This document shows positions 55,524 to 64,000 of a stretch of DNA of 64,000 nucleotides, piece after piece. This DNA is from Stanieria sp. NIES-3757. GTDB lineage: Bacteria; Cyanobacteriota; Cyanobacteriia; Cyanobacteriales; Xenococcaceae. The DNA lies in NCBI GenBank assembly GCA_002355455.1, contig AP017375.1:1984001-2048000 (forward strand), given 5' to 3'. The notes below the pieces were generated by a model. It saw only the letters and a program-made list of their open reading frames with translations. It was not told the origin of the DNA and searched no databases. How positions within the stretch are numbered: position 1 is the first letter of the stretch; each line of letters begins with the position of its first letter. The translations under genes and the position numbers were made by a program.

Positions 55524-56714
55524 ATGATTGCTGCTTTTTTAAATCAGCTTAAAACGCAAGAGTTTACAGGTATTGTTAAAGTAGGAACTAAAACTTTTAA
55601 CCGTCGTAATCAATGGAAAATTTATTTTTATTTTGGTCAAATAACCTGGGCAGATGGTGGTTGTCATCCTCAGCGTTCTTTGCGTAGGCAAATTAAAAAA
55701 TATTGTCCTCAAATCGATCTTAATGCCATCAATGTTAATACTTTAGATTCAGTAGAATATCAAGAATATTTTTTACTAACAATTTTACTGGAACGACAAA
55801 TAGTTGAATTAGAACAAATTAGTGAATTAATTATTAGTAAAGTCCAAGAAGTTATTTTTGAGATTTTACAACAAGCAAATGTAGAGCCTTTGTATTTTGA
55901 TGTTCAATCTTTATCAGTTTCCAATTTAAATAAAAATAGTTTTCCGATGTCGATTACTTCAATCGAAGTTGAAACTGTAATTCAACCTACGACAGCATTA
56001 TGGTTAGAGTGGTTACGACAAGGATTAGGAGATTGTTTTCCTAATAGTGCGCCGATTATTAAAAATCCTCACCAATTATCCCAAGCAGTTCCTCAAGTTG
56101 TTTATCAAAATTTTATTCGTCTTCTTAATGGCACCAATACTCTTAGAGATATAGCCATAAAAATGGATAAAGATTTACTTAAAGTAGCTTCTTCTTTAGC
56201 ACTTTATCAAAAGAAAGATTTAATATACTTTATTGAAGTTTCAGACCTAACTCTACCGAAATCAAAAAGCGATTCTTCTTCCAGCTTTTTTCAGGCTAAA
56301 AAAATTTTATCTAGGAATCAACCACTAATTGTTTGTATTGATGATAGTCCACAAGTTTGTCAGATTATGGAGCAGATTATTACTCAATCAAACTATCGTT
56401 TTCTAGGAATTAAAAAGGCTTTAGAAGTAATTCCTACCTTAATTGACGCTAATCCTAGTCTGATTTTTTTAGATATTGGGATGCCAATTTTAAATGGTTA
56501 TGAAGTTTGTACTCAAATTAAAAAAGTTTCTAAGTTACAAGATGTGCCAGTAATTATGTTAACTGGAAGTGATGGAGTTTTAGATCGAGTGAAATCGAAA
56601 GTGGTAGGAAGTGTTAATTTTATTAATAAACCAATCGATTCCGAGCAAATTTTAAAAACTATTTATAAATTTACTAAAGAAAAAAATCTTCAAGTAAGCT
56701 TAAGTATTAATTGA
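55524..56714 (+). CDS. pixG: PatA/PixG-type response regulator
   Basis: A 396-residue protein with a PatA-N domain (~1-250: QEFTGIVKVGTKTF-like start, then LSQAVPQVVYQNFIRLLNGTNTLRDIAI) and a C-terminal REC domain (~270-390) with Asp317 as the phosphoacceptor in LIFLDIGMPIL, acidic pair IDDS, and KPID near the end. This is the PixG/PatA order, which links chemotaxis signals to pilus function. It opens the pixG-H-I-J-L group. It shares its N-terminal half with the 53710 gene. Confidence 0.9.
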   Translation: MIAAFLNQLKTQEFTGIVKVGTKTFNRRNQWKIYFYFGQITWADGGCHPQRSLRRQIKKYCPQIDLNAINVNTLDSVEYQEYFLLTILLERQIVELEQISELIISKVQEVIFEILQQANVEPLYFDVQSLSVSNLNKNSFPMSITSIEVETVIQPTTALWLEWLRQGLGDCFPNSAPIIKNPHQLSQAVPQVVYQNFIRLLNGTNTLRDIAIKMDKDLLKVASSLALYQKKDLIYFIEVSDLTLPKSKSDSSSSFFQAKKILSRNQPLIVCIDDSPQVCQIMEQIITQSNYRFLGIKKALEVIPTLIDANPSLIFLDIGMPILNGYEVCTQIKKVSKLQDVPVIMLTGSDGVLDRVKSKVVGSVNFINKPIDSEQILKTIYKFTKEKNLQVSLSIN

Positions 56715-56943
56715 AATTATTCTAATTTTTATCATTAACTAACAGTCTTATAAGAACGTATCTATAAAAAAGAGAAAAAAAAAGAGCGGTGAAAAATATT
56801 GAGAGTTCAATAGGGTTGGCACTACAGAAAGATAATTTTCCTTCAACCTGAATTAAGTTTTAAATAATTTTGATAATTCAAAAACATTTTGGGGAACTCT
56901 AGTAATAAATAAATTTTGTATTTTGGTTGCGGAGTAAATCACG

Positions 56944-57309
56944 ATGAATAAAGTTTTGGTAGTCGATGACAGTTTGACTGACAGAAAAGTTGTTAGCACT
57001 TATCTCGAACAAGCTGGCTTAAAAGTATTAGATGTTAGTAGCGCAGAAGAAGCTATGGAACAACTAAATACTTATCAACCTAATTTGATTGTTCTTGATG
57101 TCGTCATGGGAGGAAAAAGTGGTTTTGAAATGTGTCGTAGTTTAAAAGCCGAGCAAAGTACCAAACCAATTCCAATTATTCTTTGTTCTTCTAAGTCCAC
57201 TGAAGCGGACAAAATGTGGGGAGATGTTGTCGGTGCAGATGCTTATTTAACTAAACCCGTTAATCGCGATGAACTTATTAACAAAGTCAAGCAACTGATT
57301 ACCCGTTAG
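56944..57309 (+). CDS. pixH: CheY-like response regulator
   Basis: A 121-residue single-domain receiver. Acidic pair DD (~9-10) in VVDDS, phosphoacceptor Asp52 in LIVLDVVMGG, CSSK switch and KPVNRDEL with the conserved Lys. It should be phosphorylated by the PixL CheA and signal to the pilus machinery. It lies 229 bases after pixG and 13 bases before pixI. Confidence 0.93.
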   Translation: MNKVLVVDDSLTDRKVVSTYLEQAGLKVLDVSSAEEAMEQLNTYQPNLIVLDVVMGGKSGFEMCRSLKAEQSTKPIPIILCSSKSTEADKMWGDVVGADAYLTKPVNRDELINKVKQLITR

Positions 57310-57322
57310 AACTAAAACAATT

Positions 57323-57892
57323 ATGTTAAGTCTGTCTCAATCTAATTCTTTATCTTTGAATTTAGGTATCAAGACAAATAATTCATCTAATCGCCAACAA
57401 CTCCGCAAATTTTTACAATTTCAACTTGGCAAAGAAATTAAGTTTGCTACTGCTGAATCAAAAGTAGATCGAGCTTTACTAGAAGCAGAGTTAGTTACTG
57501 AAATTATTACTATTTCTCCCTCCGAAATTTTACCTGTTCCCCAAATGCTTCATTGTATTTGGGGGATTTATAGTTGGCGCAGTGAAATGCTGTGGATTGT
57601 AGATTTGGAAAATCTTTTGGGTTATCCTTCTTCTTCTTTTTCCGAAGCAGCAGCCATGGAGGCAGAAAGTTTGATGGTGATGATAGTGCAGTTTGAAGGA
57701 CAAGCATTAGGTTTAGTTGTCTCTGCCGTCGATAATATTGTGCAGTTAGATTTAGAAGAATTTAAATCCCCTTCTCCAGAGTTGTTTTCTAATGATGTGC
57801 TGCCATTTTTAAGCAGTTATTTTACGAGCAGCCAAAATGAAATTATTATGCTCCTCGATACGGCGGAAATATTTCATTTTTTCAATTTATGA
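57323..57892 (+). CDS. pixI: CheW-like coupling protein
   Basis: A 189-residue CheW-domain protein. Domain from ~32: RKFLQFQLGKEIKFATAESK, ITISPSEILPVPQMLHCIWGIYSWR (in blocks), IVDLENLLGYPS, and VMIVQFEGQALGLVVSAVDN. It couples the PixJ receptor to the PixL kinase. There is a 30-residue N-terminal extension. 13 bases after pixH, 99 before pixJ. Confidence 0.9.
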   Translation: MLSLSQSNSLSLNLGIKTNNSSNRQQLRKFLQFQLGKEIKFATAESKVDRALLEAELVTEIITISPSEILPVPQMLHCIWGIYSWRSEMLWIVDLENLLGYPSSSFSEAAAMEAESLMVMIVQFEGQALGLVVSAVDNIVQLDLEEFKSPSPELFSNDVLPFLSSYFTSSQNEIIMLLDTAEIFHFFNL

Positions 57893-57991
57893 ATTATGAG
57901 AATTCTTTTTTGAAGATTGTTCTGAGGATCAGGATTTTTTCTTGAGCGCAAATTTAAGACATGAGATATTTACTAAGACAAAGCAAGAATT

Positions 57992-60900
57992 ATGAATACA
58001 GCCAATACTAACGCTAATAGTAATCCAGCAAATTTCACTTCTCAACAAGATGCTCTTGAGAAAATTAAGAATAATGTTTTAAAACAAACTAGAGAACGTC
58101 TTCGCCAAGTTATTCAAACTATTCGCCAAGCTTCAGATGAGCGCGAAAATCTTTTAATTAATACGGTAACTGCGATTCGTGAAGAGTTAGCAGCTAGTCG
58201 AGTACTGATTTATCAATTTGAGGATGACAAAAACGGTAAAGTCATTATGGAGTCAGGAGTGACTGATTGGACTCCGATGCAGAATGAAACTTTACCCTGT
58301 CTTTGTTTTGGGGTTTCTAGTGCAATAGATTATCAAGAAAAAGAAATTGTTGCTATTTCCCAAGTCAAACAGACTAGACTGACTGCCTATCAGCAACAGT
58401 TATTAGAAAAGTTTCAAGTTCAAGCGTCTCTGGCTTTGCCTATTTGTCTTACTCATCAAAAAGTTTGGGGATTGTTAATAATTCATCAATGTAATCAAGC
58501 TCGGAAATGGCAAGAAGAAGAAATTAACTTGCTTTGCCAATGGACAAATGAATTAACGATCGCACTACAACCACTAGAATTACGTTGGGAATTACAACAA
58601 CAATTAGAGCGGGAAAAAGCTACGGCTAAAGTCATTGAAAAGATCCAACAGTCTCAAGATTTATCAGATATTTTTCGCACCGCTACCCAAGAAGTAAAAA
58701 AACTACTTAAATGCGATCGCGTTATCGTTTATCAATTTAATTCCGATTGGACTGGTTTAGTAGTTGCCGAATCAGTAGGTAGTGGTTGGGTTTCTCTGTT
58801 AGTCGAGCAAAATAACGATCAAGTGCTTAGTGGCGATCGCATTCAATTAGATCGTTGTCTGCTCAGAGATTGGTCGAAGGAAACCAAAGGAGATATTGTT
58901 GAACCAGATAGTTTTCTCAAGCAAACCCAGGGAGGAAGATATACTCGCGGACAAAAATTCACCGCAGTAGATAACATATATACCAAAGACTTTCCTGATT
59001 GTTACATTCAATCTCTTGAAAAATATCAAGCCAAAGCTTATTTAATCGTACCGATTTTTCAAAAAAACAAACTTTGGGGTTTACTCGGAGCTTATCAAAA
59101 CGACGCTACGCAAGTCTGGCAAGAGTCAGAAATTAATTTGATGTTGCAAATAGCTACTCCTTTAGCTGTGGCAATCCAAAGAGCAGAATTTATCAGCGAT
59201 CTTGAAGCGAAAACTCAACAAGATCAAGCCGTTAATCAAATTGTGGATCGCATCCGTCACTCTCTTAAACTCACGGATATTTTCCGCAATGCCACTCAAG
59301 AAGTAAAGAAAATCCTCAAGAGCGATCGCGTTATCGTGTATCGTTTTAATCCTGACTGGAGTGGGGAAGTAGTAGCTGAATCATTGAATTCTCAATGGGT
59401 TTCTGTAATGGAGATTCAAGAAACTGATGAAACTCTCTACAGTACCGAAATGAGTGCCGATGATCGCTGTACCCTGAAATATTTAGAATCGGGTTCGGCT
59501 CTCGATAGCGATACTTATTTTATGGAAACCCAAGGAGGTAAGTATACTAAAGGCAAGAAATTCCAAGTAGTTAATGATGTTTATCAAGCGGGATTTTCTG
59601 CTTGTTATTTACAATCCTTAGAAAAATATCAGGCAAAAGCTTATATTATTGTGCCTTTGTTTCAAGAAGGACAACTTTGGGGTTTACTCGCTACTTATCA
59701 AAATGATGCTCCTCGGACTTGGAAAAAATCTGAAGTAGATTTAATGCTCAAAATTGCACCACAATTGAGCATCGCCTTGCAACAAACACAAAAATCAGAA
59801 CAATTAGCCAAAACTGTTGTCAGACAAAAAACGATCGCCAGAATGGTAGATCGGATGCAACAAGCACCGACAGTAGAAGAAGTGGTTGATATTGCGACCA
59901 AAGAAACTCGTAAACTTTTAGGAGTTGAATTAACCACCATCTATCGTTTTAACTCCGACTGGAGTGGGAAAATTATTGCTGAAGTAACCGCAAATGCCGA
60001 TGTCAAATCGCTCAAAGCTGCGATCGCTAATGATGCTTATCTGCAAAAAAATCAGGGTGGTAGATATCGACGTAATGAGTATCGTGTCGTCAATAATATC
60101 TATCAAACTGGTTTAGAAGAATGTCGAATCGAGATCTTAGAACAGTTAGGAATTAAAGCCTATATTGCCATGCCGATTTTTGTCGATCAGCAACTATGGG
60201 GAATTATTAACGTTTATCAATCTCTGACTCGGATGTGGGACGAAGAAGAAATTGATACCCTCAAACAAATCAGCACTCAAACAGGACTAGCAATTCAACA
60301 AACCGAATACGTTAATGAATTGCAAACCCAAACCCAACAAGAAAAAACCATCTCAACCATAGTAGACCGTATTCGCGGTTCTCTCAAACTCAAAGAAATT
60401 TTCCGTAACGCGACTCAAGAAGTCCGCAAATTACTCAAATGCGATCGCGTTGTGGTATATCGTTTTAATCTTGATTGGAGTGGCGAAGTTTTAGCTGAAT
60501 CGGTTGGCTCCCAATGGGTTTCAGTCATGGAAATCCAAGAAACTGACGAGACTCTCTACAGTATCGAAATGAGTGCCGATGACCGTTGTACCTTAAAGTA
60601 TTTAGAAGCAGGTTCGGCTCTTGATAGTGATACCTATTTTATCGATACCCAAGGCGGAGATTATGCCAAAGGCAAAAAATTCCAAGTAGTTAATGATGTT
60701 TCTACTGCGGGATTTTCTTCTTGCTATCTGCAATCGTTAGAAAAATATCAAGCTAAAGCTTATATCATTGTTCCCATCTTCCAAGACAATAAACTTTGGG
60801 GTTTATTTGCTGTCTATCAAAATTCTGGTGCGCGTAACTGGAAAGCTTCAGAAGTCACTTTAATGCTCAAAATTGCCCCCCAATTAAGTATCGCAATTCA

Positions 60901-62500
60901 ACAAGCAGAAAAATCGGAAAAATTAGAAAAAACTGCTAAAAGAGAGCGAGGACTTACTAAACTGCTCGAAAAAATTCAAGAAGTTCAAACTCAAGCTAAA
61001 ATTTTCCAAATTACTACTCAGGAAGCTCGCCAGCTACTCAATTTAGACCGCGTTACTATTTATCGTTTTAATACTGATGGCAGTGGGGAATTTGTCGGCG
61101 AGTCTTTACTCGGTAATTGGTTGAGTTGTCTTGATAATCCTTCATCTCTAAAAAATATCTATACTTATTTACAAGAAAATGAAGGAATCATGTATCAAAA
61201 TAATCAATCTCTGGCAGTCAATGATATTGCTAAAGCTGGTTATGATGCTTACTATCTAGATTTACTTCAGCAGTTAGATGCTAAAGCATACATGATTGCA
61301 CCCATTTTTGTCGAACAAAAACTTTGGGGTTTATTAGGAGCTTATCAAAATACGACTACTCGTCAATGGGAAGAAGATGAAATAAATGCTCTCAAACAAG
61401 TAGGTTTACAAATAGGTGTTGCTCTACAAAAAATTGATTATTTAGAACAAGTCAAAATTCAATCGGACAATCTTGCCAAAACTTTAGCACGGGAAAAAGC
61501 AGCTAAAGAGCGATTACAACAACAAGCCATCGAAATGCTCCGAACTGTTCGACCAGCTTTCGGTGGTGACTTAACTGTTAGAGCAATAGTTACTGAAGAT
61601 GAAATCGGTACAATTGCTGGAGCTTACAACACTACTCTTGATTCTCTCAAAGATATCGTCATCCAAGTTCAAAAAGCTGTAGAACAAGTAGTTTATACAA
61701 CTAGTGATAGTAGCGTTGCTGTTGAAGGTTTATCTAAACAATCCCAACAACAATTACAAGAGTTACAACAAGCCTTGGAACGAATTCAAGCCATGATCGA
61801 AGCTTCTACTATTACCACTCAAAATGCACAAAAAGTAGAAGTTGCCATTGAGCAAGCCAATCAAACCGTTCAATCAGGCGATCGCGCTATGAATAACACG
61901 GTTGAAAGTATTCTGGGTATTCGCCAAACAGTAGCCGACGCTGGTAAACGAGTTAAACGTCTCAGTGAGTCTTCACAAAAGATCTCGAAAGTCGTTAGTT
62001 TAATTAGTTCTTTTGCGACTCAAACTAATCTTTTAGCTCTTAATGCTGCTTTAGAAGCGACTCGTGCTGGAGAATATGGCAAGGGATTTGCAGTAGTAGC
62101 CGATGAAGTCCGCAATCTTTCCTTGCAATCATCGGAAGCGACTACCGAAATTGAAAAGCTGGTGAGAGAAATTCAGGAAGAAACTCAAGAAGTTGCTGCT
62201 GCTATGGATGCAGGAGTTCAACAGGTTGCTGAAGGAACGAGTCTCGTCAATGAAACTCGCAATAGTTTAAATGCTATTGTGGTAGCCACCGCCGAAATTC
62301 GTGAATTAGTTCAGGGAATTACCTCAGCAGCCAATGTTCAAACTCAACAAGCAGAATCTGTTACTAAAGTAATGGGACAAGTAGCAGAAATTGCTAGCGG
62401 TACTTCTAATGATTCTCGAAAAATTTCTAGTTCTTTCCATGAACTACAGCAACTAGCTCAAAATCTTCAAGCCAGAGTTGCTCAATTCAAAGTTAACTAA
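57992..62500 (+). CDS. pixJ: Six-GAF methyl-accepting phototaxis receptor PixJ
   Basis: A 1502-residue soluble MCP with no TM segment seen. By my reading it has six GAF domains: GAF1 ~46-200, GAF2 ~223-400, GAF3 ~425-600, GAF4 ~617-780, GAF5 ~800-970 and GAF6 ~990-1145. A HAMP domain (~1180-1235) and an MCP signalling domain follow, with the hairpin tip [20 protein letters not shown] near 1346-1365. At the CBCR bilin-cysteine position GAF2, 3, 4 and 5 carry Cys337, Cys538, Cys711 and Cys911; GAF6 has Tyr1087. No DXCF second cysteine is seen in them. GAF3 and GAF5 are near-duplicates. Light-driven phototaxis receptor. Confidence 0.9.
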   Translation: MNTANTNANSNPANFTSQQDALEKIKNNVLKQTRERLRQVIQTIRQASDERENLLINTVTAIREELAASRVLIYQFEDDKNGKVIMESGVTDWTPMQNETLPCLCFGVSSAIDYQEKEIVAISQVKQTRLTAYQQQLLEKFQVQASLALPICLTHQKVWGLLIIHQCNQARKWQEEEINLLCQWTNELTIALQPLELRWELQQQLEREKATAKVIEKIQQSQDLSDIFRTATQEVKKLLKCDRVIVYQFNSDWTGLVVAESVGSGWVSLLVEQNNDQVLSGDRIQLDRCLLRDWSKETKGDIVEPDSFLKQTQGGRYTRGQKFTAVDNIYTKDFPDCYIQSLEKYQAKAYLIVPIFQKNKLWGLLGAYQNDATQVWQESEINLMLQIATPLAVAIQRAEFISDLEAKTQQDQAVNQIVDRIRHSLKLTDIFRNATQEVKKILKSDRVIVYRFNPDWSGEVVAESLNSQWVSVMEIQETDETLYSTEMSADDRCTLKYLESGSALDSDTYFMETQGGKYTKGKKFQVVNDVYQAGFSACYLQSLEKYQAKAYIIVPLFQEGQLWGLLATYQNDAPRTWKKSEVDLMLKIAPQLSIALQQTQKSEQLAKTVVRQKTIARMVDRMQQAPTVEEVVDIATKETRKLLGVELTTIYRFNSDWSGKIIAEVTANADVKSLKAAIANDAYLQKNQGGRYRRNEYRVVNNIYQTGLEECRIEILEQLGIKAYIAMPIFVDQQLWGIINVYQSLTRMWDEEEIDTLKQISTQTGLAIQQTEYVNELQTQTQQEKTISTIVDRIRGSLKLKEIFRNATQEVRKLLKCDRVVVYRFNLDWSGEVLAESVGSQWVSVMEIQETDETLYSIEMSADDRCTLKYLEAGSALDSDTYFIDTQGGDYAKGKKFQVVNDVSTAGFSSCYLQSLEKYQAKAYIIVPIFQDNKLWGLFAVYQNSGARNWKASEVTLMLKIAPQLSIAIQQAEKSEKLEKTAKRERGLTKLLEKIQEVQTQAKIFQITTQEARQLLNLDRVTIYRFNTDGSGEFVGESLLGNWLSCLDNPSSLKNIYTYLQENEGIMYQNNQSLAVNDIAKAGYDAYYLDLLQQLDAKAYMIAPIFVEQKLWGLLGAYQNTTTRQWEEDEINALKQVGLQIGVALQKIDYLEQVKIQSDNLAKTLAREKAAKERLQQQAIEMLRTVRPAFGGDLTVRAIVTEDEIGTIAGAYNTTLDSLKDIVIQVQKAVEQVVYTTSDSSVAVEGLSKQSQQQLQELQQALERIQAMIEASTITTQNAQKVEVAIEQANQTVQSGDRAMNNTVESILGIRQTVADAGKRVKRLSESSQKISKVVSLISSFATQTNLLALNAALEATRAGEYGKGFAVVADEVRNLSLQSSEATTEIEKLVREIQEETQEVAAAMDAGVQQVAEGTSLVNETRNSLNAIVVATAEIRELVQGITSAANVQTQQAESVTKVMGQVAEIASGTSNDSRKISSSFHELQQLAQNLQARVAQFKVN

Positions 62501-62592
62501 TTTCGCCGTTCTGAATTTTGAAATGGACAATCTCCTATCTGTTTCAAAGTTCAGATTTTTTTCTTAATTCATCAGCAATTTACTAAGAAAAG

Positions 62593-64000
62593 ATGATTAC
62601 TGACCCTAATATTCGCGATCAAGCTTATCTGTATTTCCTTGAAGAAGCTCCTGCATTACTTGAAACTATCGAAGAGGAAATCTTTGCTCTTAATAGTGAC
62701 TCCCTGGATGCCAAAACCAGACCTCTAAGAGTAAATACCTTAATGCGAGCAACTCATACTCTCAAGGGAGGTGCAGCAAATGTAGGGTTAGAAACCATCA
62801 AAAACGTAGCTCATTCGATGGAGGATGTCTTTAAAGCTCTTTATAATCCCGATTTAATCATTGATGCTGAAATTAAAAAATTATTATACGAAAGCTATGA
62901 GTGTCTTTGCATTCCTTTGACCGCAGAATTTAGTAAAACTTCAATTGATCGTACTGAAATTTTAGACCGTACGGCTACAGTTTTCGCCCAATTACAAGAA
63001 AAATTTGGTGATTATTTAATCGATCAAGATGCTTTTCCGACTTCAGCAGAATTAGGTTTAGATGTAGTTGAATCTTTCTTTCAAGCAGTCATTCCCGAAC
63101 GAATTCAAGAATTATCAATCGCTTTGGCAACTGCCAATCCCCAACACATTGCTGAAGCCTTGCAGTCACAGGCAGAAATTTTTCTAGGTTTAGCTGAATC
63201 TCTAGAATTACCAGGTTTTGGTGAAATAGCTAAAACAATTTTGGCTGCTATACAACAGTATCCTGAGCGAGCTGAAGAAATTGCCCAAAGCGCGATCGCT
63301 AATCTTCGACAAGCTCAACAACAAGTTTTAAATGGCGATCGCGCTAGAGGTGGAGAACCTTCCGAAGCTCTTTTACAACTACTCGATCCTTCTGTCTCAG
63401 AAGAACTAGAAACAATTGGCCCAAACGATTCTAATCAAGTACTGACAAATTCTGAACTAGAAGAACTTTGGCTGACACCATCACAAGAGATAGACAACTG
63501 TGAGCAAGATGAGCCATTTATTGATGTAGATGTTGCAGAAGCAGATGATAGTTGGGGAGAGTCTATAGATTATTCTGAAACCGATCCAGAATTGTTAACT
63601 ACTCAAGTTACTACTCCTTCATCAGAATTAATAACTGAGCCATCGTCTTTGGAGGAAGATAATTCTAGTGAATTATTGAGTGAAATTTGGGGTGAAGAAA
63701 TAGTTTCAGAACCTCAATCTATCAATGATAATCTGAGCCAAACTGATGAGATTAATCAGCAGGAAACACAACCACAAATTGGTGAAGAAATTATTGCTCC
63801 TCAATCTCAACAACCAGAATTGGAACAATCTCTAGTTGAAGAAATTGTTAATAACCAAGAGGAAAAATTTATTGCTCAAGTTACGGTAGAATCCCATCTC
63901 AATCAATCAGAAACAATTGAAGTAGATTCTAAATCAAATTTATCTTTAGCAAATCAACCTACTACGATAGCTAAAATTGGCAATACAAATAAACAATCTT
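62593..64000 (+). CDS. pixL: CheA-type histidine kinase PixL (5' part, runs off window)
   Basis: 469 complete codons from ATG 62593, open to the end of the window. The N-terminus is a histidine phosphotransfer (HPt) domain: YFLEEAPALLETIEEEIFAL, then LMRATHTLKGGAANVGLETI with phospho-His55. Residues ~260 onward form a long acidic, low-complexity linker rich in Glu, Ser and Gln, as in other cyanobacterial CheA proteins. The kinase, CheW-like and any REC domains lie outside. It is 92 bases after pixJ. It should phosphorylate PixG and PixH. Confidence 0.9.
   Translation, partial: MITDPNIRDQAYLYFLEEAPALLETIEEEIFALNSDSLDAKTRPLRVNTLMRATHTLKGGAANVGLETIKNVAHSMEDVFKALYNPDLIIDAEIKKLLYESYECLCIPLTAEFSKTSIDRTEILDRTATVFAQLQEKFGDYLIDQDAFPTSAELGLDVVESFFQAVIPERIQELSIALATANPQHIAEALQSQAEIFLGLAESLELPGFGEIAKTILAAIQQYPERAEEIAQSAIANLRQAQQQVLNGDRARGGEPSEALLQLLDPSVSEELETIGPNDSNQVLTNSELEELWLTPSQEIDNCEQDEPFIDVDVAEADDSWGESIDYSETDPELLTTQVTTPSSELITEPSSLEEDNSSELLSEIWGEEIVSEPQSINDNLSQTDEINQQETQPQIGEEIIAPQSQQPELEQSLVEEIVNNQEEKFIAQVTVESHLNQSETIEVDSKSNLSLANQPTTIAKIGNTNKQS

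Noticed and set aside
1-64000. CRISPR array, rRNA, tRNA or prophage genes
   Set aside because: No regularly spaced direct repeats, no conserved rRNA or tRNA signature, and no integrase or capsid genes were found by reading.

Overview
The window comes from a cyanobacterial chromosome. It carries genes for photosystem I and II subunits (psaD, psbQ), the H subunit of Mg-chelatase (chlH tail), NDH-1 subunit H, ferredoxin-thioredoxin reductase, a SigG-type ECF sigma factor and a pix-type phototaxis operon. The octamer GCGATCGC (HIP1) is scattered throughout, the base composition is low-GC, and heptamer-type short tandem repeats sit between genes. A coccoid or pleurocapsalean relative is my guess; that rank is inference only. 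I saw no rRNA or tRNA gene, CRISPR array, transposase or phage gene.

Layout. 1-7 kb: the chlH 3' end, a hicA/hicB toxin-antitoxin pair sitting between the real chlH end and a decayed second copy of that end, an alpha/beta hydrolase, psbQ, an amino-acid-oxidase-like flavoenzyme, a YebC regulator, two GNAT acetyltransferases, an orphan HicB-like protein, a CPXCG protein and a Uma2 nuclease-like protein. 7-12 kb: a class D beta-lactamase homologue, then lptF/G-lptB-lptA envelope export genes, a DUF309 protein and ftrC, all on the minus strand; comF follows on plus. 12-18.5 kb: a TerB + Mo-nitrogenase-C-domain fusion, obg, a large glycosyl-hydrolase-like secreted protein and ndhH. 18.8-22.3 kb: a small secreted repeat protein and a minus-strand group of anti-sigma factor, sigG, ComFB and M23 peptidase. 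22.6-30.2 kb: a DICT-GAF histidine kinase, psaD, trpE, a Sua5-type gene, a truncated hsp20 relic, small hypotheticals and a mannose-1-phosphate guanylyltransferase. 30.5-41.4 kb: a degenerate LCP protein, a lumenal pentapeptide protein, an SRPBCC protein, hemF, mtnA, pilD, two FAD enzymes and an EVE-domain protein. 41.6-53.6 kb: a GT39-like membrane enzyme, a flippase-like membrane protein, queA, a KaiB-fold protein beside a pilT-type ATPase, wecB, murG and rsmI.

53.7-64 kb is a light-chemotaxis block: a PatA-N-domain protein lacking a receiver domain, overlapping a PfkB sugar kinase, followed by pixG (PatA-N + receiver), pixH (CheY), pixI (CheW), pixJ (a six-GAF methyl-accepting protein) and the start of pixL (CheA), which runs off the window. 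With pilD, the pilT ATPase and the KaiB-like protein upstream, the right half of the window is rich in type IV pilus motility and its light control.

The observations I think most deserve follow-up are: the PatA-N/PfkB pair fused to the head of the pix operon; the internal near-duplicate GAF domains of PixJ; the KaiB-fold protein paired with the PilT ATPase; the hicAB module flanked by duplicated chlH ends; the LCP and hydrolase proteins missing usual catalytic residues; the small secreted curlin-like repeat protein; and several structured intergenic elements.
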